Source: Stomorhina lunata (taxonomy: Eukaryota > Arthropoda > Insecta > Diptera > Rhiniidae). Taken from it: a stretch of 64,000 bases of DNA. Position numbers and translations under genes: made by a program. Of this stretch, positions 57,726-64,000 are shown in pieces. The stretch covers positions 130,045,799-130,109,798 of the forward strand of contig OW121740.1 of assembly GCA_933228675.1 (NCBI GenBank), written 5' to 3'. The notes under the pieces are model-generated. The model was not told the DNA's origin. It worked only from the letters and a program-made list of their open reading frames with translations, and did not search any database. Position 1 is the stretch's first letter; each line of letters starts with the position of its first letter.

Positions 57726-59657
57726 ATGGTAGCAATTGGTATTGATTTGGGCACTACATACTCCTGTGTTGGTGTGTTCCAACATGGCAAAGTGGAAATC
57801 ATAGCCAACGATCAAGGTAATCGTACAACACCCAGTTATGTTGCCTTCACAGATTCGGAGCGTCTTATTGGAGATGCTGCCAAAAATCAAGTTGCTATGA
57901 ATCCCCAGAATACAGTGTTCGATGCAAAACGTTTGATTGGCCGTAAATATGAAGACCAAAAGATTCAAGATGACATGAAACACTGGCCATTCAAAGTGGT
58001 AAATGACTGTGGAAAACCAAAGATTTCAGTAGAATTTAAGGGTGAACAAAAGAAATTTGCTCCAGAGGAGATCAGTTCAATGGTGTTGATAAAAATGAAA
58101 GAGACAGCAGAAGCATTCCTGGGTACAACAGTCCGTGATGCAGTTATTACAGTTCCAGCATACTTCAATGACTCACAAAGACAAGCCACTAAAGATGCAG
58201 GAGCCATTGCAGGTCTCAATGTTTTAAGAATTATTAATGAACCTACAGCTGCCGCTTTAGCTTATGGCTTAGACAAAAACTTAAAAGGCGAACGCAATGT
58301 TCTGATATTTGATTTGGGTGGTGGTACTTTTGATGTTTCCATTCTCACTATCGATGAAGGCTCATTGTTTGAAGTGCGGGCTACAGCTGGCGATACTCAC
58401 TTGGGTGGTGAAGATTTTGACAATCGTCTGGTTAATCATTTTGCAGAAGAGTTTAAACGTAAATACAAAAAGGACTTAAGATCAAATCCAAGGGCTTTAC
58501 GCCGTTTAAGAACTGCAGCTGAACGAGCAAAACGCACTTTATCATCCAGTACTGAGGCCACAATAGAGATCGATGCCTTGTTCGAAGGTGTAGATTTCTA
58601 TACCAAGATAAGTCGTGCTCGTTTTGAAGAATTGTGTGCCGATTTATTCCGCAACACATTGCAGCCAGTGGAGAAAGCTCTTAATGATGCCAAAATGGAT
58701 AAAAATCAAATTCATGACATTGTTTTAGTAGGTGGTTCAACGCGTATTCCCAAAGTACAGAACTTGCTTCAACAGTTCTTCTGTGGTAAATCTCTTAATT
58801 TGTCCATAAATCCCGATGAAGCCGTGGCCTATGGTGCTGCCATTCAGGCAGCTATTCTTAGCGGTGACAAGAGCAGTGCCATTCAAGATGTGTTGCTAGT
58901 AGATGTGGCACCTCTTTCGCTGGGTATCGAAACAGCCGGTGGAGTAATGACGAAATTGATTGAACGCAACAGCCGCATTCCTTGCAAACAATCAAAGACG
59001 TTTACCACATATACCGACAATCAACCTGCTGTCACGATCCAGGTGTTTGAAGGAGAAAGAGCCTTGACAAAAGACAACAATCTTCTGGGCACCTTTAATT
59101 TAACTGGTATTCCACCAGCACCTCGTGGCGTTCCCAAAATTGATGTAACATTTGATTTAGATGCAAATGGTATTTTGAACGTAACGGCCAAGGAAATGAG
59201 TACTGGAAATGCCAAGAACATTGTGATTAAAAATGATAAGGGACGTCTATCACAAGCCGAAATTGATCGAATGGTCAGTGAAGCCGATCAATACGCAGAG
59301 GAGGATGAAAAACATCGCCAACGTATAGCAGCTCGTAATCAATTGGAGTCCTATGTATTTAATGTAAAACAATCAACTGAAGAGGCTGGAGATAAAATAC
59401 CCAAGGCCGATAAAGATCGGGTCATGGAGAAATGTGAAGAAACAATCAAATGGTTAGACAATAACTCTACAGCCGAGAAAGAAGAATACGATTATAAAAT
59501 GGAAGAGTTGACCAAACTATGTCAGCCCATTATGACAAAACTACATCAACAGGCTAATGGTGGTTCTGCTTCACAAACAGCCGGTGCCAGTTGTGGCCAA
59601 CAAGCTGGCTTTGGAAATAGAAGTTATGGTGGACCTACTGTTGAAGAAGTAGATTAA
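57726..59657 (+). CDS. Hsp70: Heat shock protein 70, type B copy 2 (intact)
   Basis: Intact 643-codon intronless inducible Hsp70. The signatures [20 protein letters not shown] and VGGSTRIPK are in the usual places, and the tail GGPTVEEVD carries the TPR-binding EEVD. Compared with type A it has a longer linker before the tail and many substitutions, mostly in the ATPase surface and the lid (for example residues following [10 protein letters not shown]). It is the only B gene here that can make full-length protein. Its N-terminal two thirds are essentially identical to Hsp70-B1 up to the latter's frameshift, while the 3' UTRs are unrelated. Confidence 0.98.
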   Translation: MVAIGIDLGTTYSCVGVFQHGKVEIIANDQGNRTTPSYVAFTDSERLIGDAAKNQVAMNPQNTVFDAKRLIGRKYEDQKIQDDMKHWPFKVVNDCGKPKISVEFKGEQKKFAPEEISSMVLIKMKETAEAFLGTTVRDAVITVPAYFNDSQRQATKDAGAIAGLNVLRIINEPTAAALAYGLDKNLKGERNVLIFDLGGGTFDVSILTIDEGSLFEVRATAGDTHLGGEDFDNRLVNHFAEEFKRKYKKDLRSNPRALRRLRTAAERAKRTLSSSTEATIEIDALFEGVDFYTKISRARFEELCADLFRNTLQPVEKALNDAKMDKNQIHDIVLVGGSTRIPKVQNLLQQFFCGKSLNLSINPDEAVAYGAAIQAAILSGDKSSAIQDVLLVDVAPLSLGIETAGGVMTKLIERNSRIPCKQSKTFTTYTDNQPAVTIQVFEGERALTKDNNLLGTFNLTGIPPAPRGVPKIDVTFDLDANGILNVTAKEMSTGNAKNIVIKNDKGRLSQAEIDRMVSEADQYAEEDEKHRQRIAARNQLESYVFNVKQSTEEAGDKIPKADKDRVMEKCEETIKWLDNNSTAEKEEYDYKMEELTKLCQPIMTKLHQQANGGSASQTAGASCGQQAGFGNRSYGGPTVEEVD

Positions 59658-59837
59658 GTAGATTTTGGTTCCAAACTATGTTAATAATAAGTATTTATAT
59701 AAATTTAAGCAAATTAAAAAAGTGTGATTTATTTAATTTAAACATTTTTATAAATTTAAAAACGTTATGTAGATACTAATAATGTAAGTCTTTTTATTTA
59801 TTTATTTATTGTGTAATAAGTTTATTTGAATTCTGAA

Positions 59838-59843
59838 AATAAA
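59838..59843 (+). terminator. Poly(A) signal of Hsp70-B2
   Basis: AATAAA about 180 nt after the stop, in an AT-rich 3' region. Confidence 0.55.
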
Positions 59844-60180
59844 TTTAAGTTTATTTGAAAATGAATCATGTCTTTTTAATTATGATGAACCCCCATTATT
59901 TTTTTTACCTTTCATTAAAATTTCGCACTTAACAAAAACATAAAATTTAAAATATTTATTAATTGTTGCAAAAAATTTTCACAAAAAAAAAAATTAATTG
60001 GATTTTTTTAAGATTTGACATTTTAAGTTATTTTGTATTTTGCTTAATCAAAAAGAATCAAAGAGACTTTGCCCGACATTGTTCTATGGATTCCGAGAAA
60101 TTGTAAATGCTCTTTAACAGCAAATAACTCTAATTAACTGAAAAAAATTTCAACATTCCACTTCCGAATGTAATTAAGCT
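59844..60180. other. Intergenic stretch right of Hsp70-B2
   Basis: AT-rich; nothing recognisable. Confidence 0.4.
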
Positions 60181-60184
60181 CTGT

Positions 60185-61140
60185 GACATGGCTGATTATT
60201 TATTTACCAAAACCTTCCCTCTCAGCCCACCCGTTTAGTATTAGTTAAGGATCTTTTCATTAATGCACAATATTTTTCAATTGGCGAAGCTCTGTTAGGG
60301 GGGTTACAGTCTTTAGGAACATAATTTATATTATTTGCAGTATACCATTCTACGGTATTTTTTGGAATAGTGGCTGGTGGCTAGATCTTGCCAAAAAAGT
60401 ACAGGCATGTTGTGCTGTTAACGGCCCTTCCAAACATTTTTTCAATATAAGTGTTTGGATTTATAGTGCCTTTAACGACAATTTCTTTGCTTCTGCGACC
60501 GTATGTACAAATGGCCTGCCAAACCATGTTTTGCTTGGGAAATTTACTATATTTGTTTTGAGTATATGTAGCACTGACACCCTCTTTATTGAATGCTGTA
60601 CAAAATTCCTTACCGGGCATCTGATTAAAGTCTGCTTTGCAGTAAGTCTCATCATCCATTACGACACATTGAAATTTTGTTAAATATCGCAAGTAAAGTT
60701 TTCTTGCTCTTCGTCTGGCCACTTTTTCTTTAAATTCGGATCGATCAGGCACTTTTTGGACTTAGTAAGACTTCATGTTATAAAATTTTTTAACTCTTTC
60801 TTTTATTTTGAGGCACCAGTATTTCTGGCCATATCTCTAATGGAAGTGGTAGGGTTTCGAACAAAATTAAGTTGTATGGTTTTTGCCAATTTTTTATTTC
60901 GTGGACCAGATTTTCCACCACTTCCAGGCTTTCTCTGGATTCCCAACCCTTTCTTGTATCGACCTATTACCCTTTTGACCGTGGCTTTTGACGTTCCTAC
61001 TTCTTGTGCTATTTTGCTATACATTGCTGAAGGATTGTTTAGAGTTGTGTACAGATTTTTTTCTCTAACAATTTCTTCTTTAGTGGTAATTTTTTTTACT
61101 TGAAAATTTTTCGTTTAAATATTTCTCAATAGACAAAGAA
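60185..61140 (-). pseudogene. Tc1/mariner-superfamily transposase, decayed copy 2
   Basis: Read on the minus strand: helix-turn-helix MYSKIAQEVGTSKATVKRV and the PGSGGKSGPR motif (about 61024-60890), then a stop after NTGASK. The catalytic core follows from about 60752, with CVVMDDETYCKADF (first Asp), then WQAICTYGRRS. Further frame breaks come before a PIEKYCAL-like third-motif region near 60275. It is the same family as the copy at 32591-33570. Inactive. Confidence 0.75.
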
Positions 61141-62232
61141 ATTTAATTTCTTTAAAATTGGTCCAAGTCTGAACTAAGTAATTATTTCTCTATTAAAAAA
61201 AATGTCCAAGTCGAAAGATTTAAACGGAATAAAACAAATTTTTTTTTAACTATTTTCAATTTAAGTTACGAATATTGTATTAATACATAAAGGACATTTT
61301 AATAAGAAGTTTGAAAAACATCTACTCTAACTACAATCGTAAAACTGGTAAAAAAAAAGTTTGAACTTTTGAAACCAGAAAGCAATCGAACTGTTGTTGT
61401 TGTACCAGCTTTAACATTTAGAATTTTATTAATATGGGTTTTAAGGTGGATCTGTTTTTAGATCTAGATCATGAAATTGAGCTACTTCCACTGGACGAGT
61501 TCACAAGTCCGCAGATGTTATTGAAGTAGGGTTGATGGTACAGTTGAAAATGTGGCTGGGTATAAGTTGGTTAGACATTAAAGTTTGGATTATCTCTCCG
61601 ATGACATCCCAAAGGAACTGCTGATCGTAATTTTGTACTCCTTCACTAAAAGAACCCTTGTTTCTCATGAAGATTACTTGGTGAGTTAATTTGTATAAAG
61701 TCTGTTATTAGCAATCGAATTTGTGAATGTCTGATAATATCGCAGTTGTGGATGCAAAACATTAGTCCATTGTGATTTTGATACTTCTAATATCTTTAAT
61801 AAAGATTCTCAATGGATTCTACGACATTGATCAACGCAAACTAAATAATTATACGAGTGGTGAAACTTTTAAACATTTGGGACCAGTCTGTTGTGTAAAG
61901 AAAGAACTTGTAAACGTCGATCCACAATGTCTGATAATATTGCTGTTGTAGCCCATAGTATTGATGAAACTCCGGACATGTTTAGTTTACGTGACGTGTA
62001 GATAAGGATAGTTTAAACGTGATACATTAAGAATTAAGGCAGCAGATTCTTAAGAACACCATGATATTCGGCAGAGCAAACTTAATGATTTCGAGTGTTT
62101 TATTATAGGAATCTTTTGTGTTCAAATTTTATTATTTTTTATATTAACTTTCTCCAAGTGAATGTTTCTTTGTTTCACTACCTTAAAAACAGTTTATTTT
62201 TTTGATTTTAGAAATAAAAGATGCTGAAACTT
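61141..62232. other. Intergenic stretch
   Basis: No open frame or family is recognised. Isolated phrases look like decayed repeat or gene remnants but cannot be assigned. Confidence 0.4.
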
Positions 62233-62238
62233 TTTATT
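62233..62238 (-). terminator. Poly(A) signal of rhodanese gene
   Basis: AATAAA on the minus strand, 50 nt after the stop codon. Confidence 0.65.
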
Positions 62239-62287
62239 GAAACATCCTATATTTCTATTTAAACATACAACATATTTTTACTATCTA

Positions 62288-62818
62288 TTATTTGACTAGA
62301 CCTTCCTTATCGGCCCACTCTGTCCATGAACCCAAATAGTTTTTCGTATTTTTGTAGCCCAAAGTTCTGGCTAATTCTGCCGCATTTTGTGATCTCCTAC
62401 CAATCTTACAATGGAATATTATTTCAGTATCCTTATCCGGTTTATCGCGACCATACTTTGCCTTAAATGCACCCTTGTCTAAACTATCCGACAATTCCTC
62501 CGTTACTTTCCCCAGAGGTATATTAATGCTTGTAGGTATTTGTCCGGTTTCTTGGAGTTCATTGGGTTCTCTAACATCTATTAAGAGCTTCTTAGGATGT
62601 TTTGCTATTTGTTTTACTTCCTCATAGGTAACTATTGGTATATTATTGATGGCCGAAGACGAGTATTGTTTAACAAAACTATCACATTTGTCCGTCTGTG
62701 GGACTGCTAGTAGTCCAGCTGCCTTCTTCAGACCCACTGATGCTGCAAATCCATTATATTTTAAAAAATTAATGGAGGCAATTCTTGTTATTTGATTTAT
62801 AAGATACATTGAAGACAT
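62288..62818 (-). CDS. Single-domain rhodanese-like protein, 176 aa
   Basis: Rhodanese (sulfurtransferase) fold protein; family members carry persulfide sulfur on an active-site Cys. One uninterrupted frame. Residues 1-55 are basic/hydrophobic with few acidic residues (LINQITRIASINFLKY), suggesting a mitochondrial presequence. The domain follows, with VTYEEVKQI (63-71), LLIDVREPNEL (78-88), GQIPTSINIPLG (92-103), catalytic loop FHCKIGRRSQ with Cys137, and the end motif NYLGSWTEWAD (160-170). The length fits small TSTD1/Hsp67B2-like insect proteins. The start ATG at 62818 is preceded by AT-rich sequence. It appears single-copy and marks the right edge of the Hsp70 cluster. Its substrate is unknown. 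Confidence 0.9.
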   Translation of the reverse strand: MSSMYLINQITRIASINFLKYNGFAASVGLKKAAGLLAVPQTDKCDSFVKQYSSSAINNIPIVTYEEVKQIAKHPKKLLIDVREPNELQETGQIPTSINIPLGKVTEELSDSLDKGAFKAKYGRDKPDKDTEIIFHCKIGRRSQNAAELARTLGYKNTKNYLGSWTEWADKEGLVK

Positions 62819-63183
62819 TATTTGTTTACTTATTTTTAATGAATATTTTAGTTATTTTCCAATTATTGCATAATATAAGACAAGCACTAGCGGCTTTTGA
62901 CTACTAATAACAAATAAGGTCAGTGTAGCCAGAAGTATTAAAGTAAAGCCTGGGTAGCCAGATGTTGATTTACAACATTATTTTCGAAAAGATTAATGTT
63001 AAAAATTAGAATTTGTATTATCAATTTCTTTGAAAAGTTTGGTTTTAGTATAAAATATGTAAAAAGAGTATGAAATATCATGGAAATTATATTTCATAAA
63101 TTCCCCACCCCCGAAACCTTTTATGTGATAAAAAATAGCAAATTAGAAAAAATATGATAACTAAATTTAGCAAAAATATTATT
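62819..63183. other. 5' flank of the rhodanese gene
   Basis: Promoter region of the rhodanese gene is expected here; no clear TATA or HSE is seen. Confidence 0.4.
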
Positions 63184-63992
63184 ATACCCTTCACCACCAT
63201 AGGTGGAAAGGGTATTATAAGTTTGTGCTGATGTTTGTAACGCATAGAAATATTTGTCTTAGACCCACCTTTTAGTATACCAATAGGCTTAGAATCACTT
63301 TCTGAGTCGATTTAGCGATGTCCGTCCGTCCGTCTGGCTGGCTGGCTGGACGGCTGGCTGGACCCCCATGTAAACCTTGTAATCAAACTACAGGTCGCAA
63401 TTCTAAAGATAATTTGATGAAATTTGGCACAGATCATTTTTTGATAATGGGACCATGGCTATTGAAATTGGTCAAAATCGGTCCATTATTTATGGTACCT
63501 CCCATAGGTCCCACTTCCCGGAATAGCAATATTGGCCACGAATATCAATATTTTTTCATGAAATTTAAAACAAATACTGCTTATGTCAACTAAAACCACT
63601 GTACCAAATTTTGTTGAAATCGGTCCACATTTGACCATAGCTCCCATACAAACTCTTCTTTAAAAACGCACTAAATGAGACAAAAAGTCACTAAAACGGT
63701 CGTAAATCTAAAGATAATGGAAATTTTGAGTCTATTTTCTGCATACATAATTTTTGTAACAACTGTAATCAATCTGCCAAATTTCGAGATAATCGGTCCA
63801 CATTTGACCCTAGCTCTCATATAAGTCCAAATGACGGAAACAGGTTGAATATATAAGTTTTGAGAAAATGTTTGTATGATGGCAAAATTTAGCAAATATT
63901 TGTCTTTACACAGGAAAAATAACACCTTTGACCTTAGTGGTGAAGGGTATCGTATGGTCGGCTTGACCGACTATAGCGCTTTCTTACTTGTT
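63184..63992 (+). mobile_element. GTCY-microsatellite dispersed element, copy 6
   Basis: The most complete copy: 5' hairpin TACCCTTCACCACCATAGG with TGGAAAGGGTA, GTCC-GTCT-GGCT tract at 63322-63360, and 3' part GTGGTGAAGGGTAT with the GTCGGCTTGACCGAC hairpin and CTTACTTGTT. Confidence 0.82.
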
Positions 63993-64000
63993 TTTTATTA

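Noticed and set aside
63184..63992. Helitron assignment for the GTCY elements
   Set aside because: There is a 3' hairpin, but no TC start or CTRR end is visible. Left as an unclassified dispersed element of mini-me style.

Overview
The window looks like nuclear DNA of a higher (cyclorrhaphan) fly, probably a calyptrate such as a blowfly or muscid. The reasons are the strong AT richness, intronless inducible Hsp70 genes with heat shock elements and A-rich leaders, and dipteran-style dispersed repeats carrying GTCC/GTCT microsatellites. The species call is inference. The locus is an inducible Hsp70 cluster heavily invaded by mobile elements.

Layout. Five Hsp70 loci of two types are present. 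Type A (636 aa) lies at 14247-16157 (+), 37722-39632 (-) and 48402-50312 (-). Type B (643-644 aa) lies at 57726-59657 (+, intact) and 3914-5847 (-, one-base frameshift). The ancestral unit seems to be a divergent pair: A on one strand, a spacer, and B on the other. Unit 1 (about 3.9-29.9 kb) is an inverted copy of unit 3 (about 45.6-59.7 kb). Unit 2 (about 37.4-45.0 kb) is a direct copy of unit 3 that has lost its B gene. A sixth, decayed Hsp70 fragment lies at 3234-3603. Promoters keep TATA boxes and perfect heat shock elements, and four further HSE-like clusters recur inside the unit 1 and unit 3 spacers.

Mobile elements explain most of the rest. (i) A 3.6-kb hAT transposon with a reconstructable four-exon transposase sits in the 5' UTR of the frameshifted B gene, with an 8-bp target duplication. 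(ii) A 9.8-kb Ty3/Gypsy retrotransposon (18271-28087) has almost identical 1.77-kb LTRs and a GAGT target duplication. It sits inside an RNase H-bearing LINE, which itself sits inside a hAT-like element. (iii) A 5.35-kb hAT-like insertion (29891-35243) contains an IR/DR palindrome and a decayed Tc1/mariner transposase. (iv) A Tc1-like element with about 115-bp inverted repeats (41957-44389) holds a broken LINE. (v) A 2.69-kb insertion (50681-53372) contains a head-to-head 29-bp palindromic minisatellite. (vi) There are also six GTCY-microsatellite repeats, a tRNA-like SINE and several MITEs.

The only ordinary single-copy gene recognised is a small rhodanese-domain gene at 62288-62818 (-), which flanks the cluster on the right. 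The Hsp70 genes encode cytosolic chaperones. Their duplication, coding-sequence homogenisation and transposon-disrupted promoter are the main biological story.
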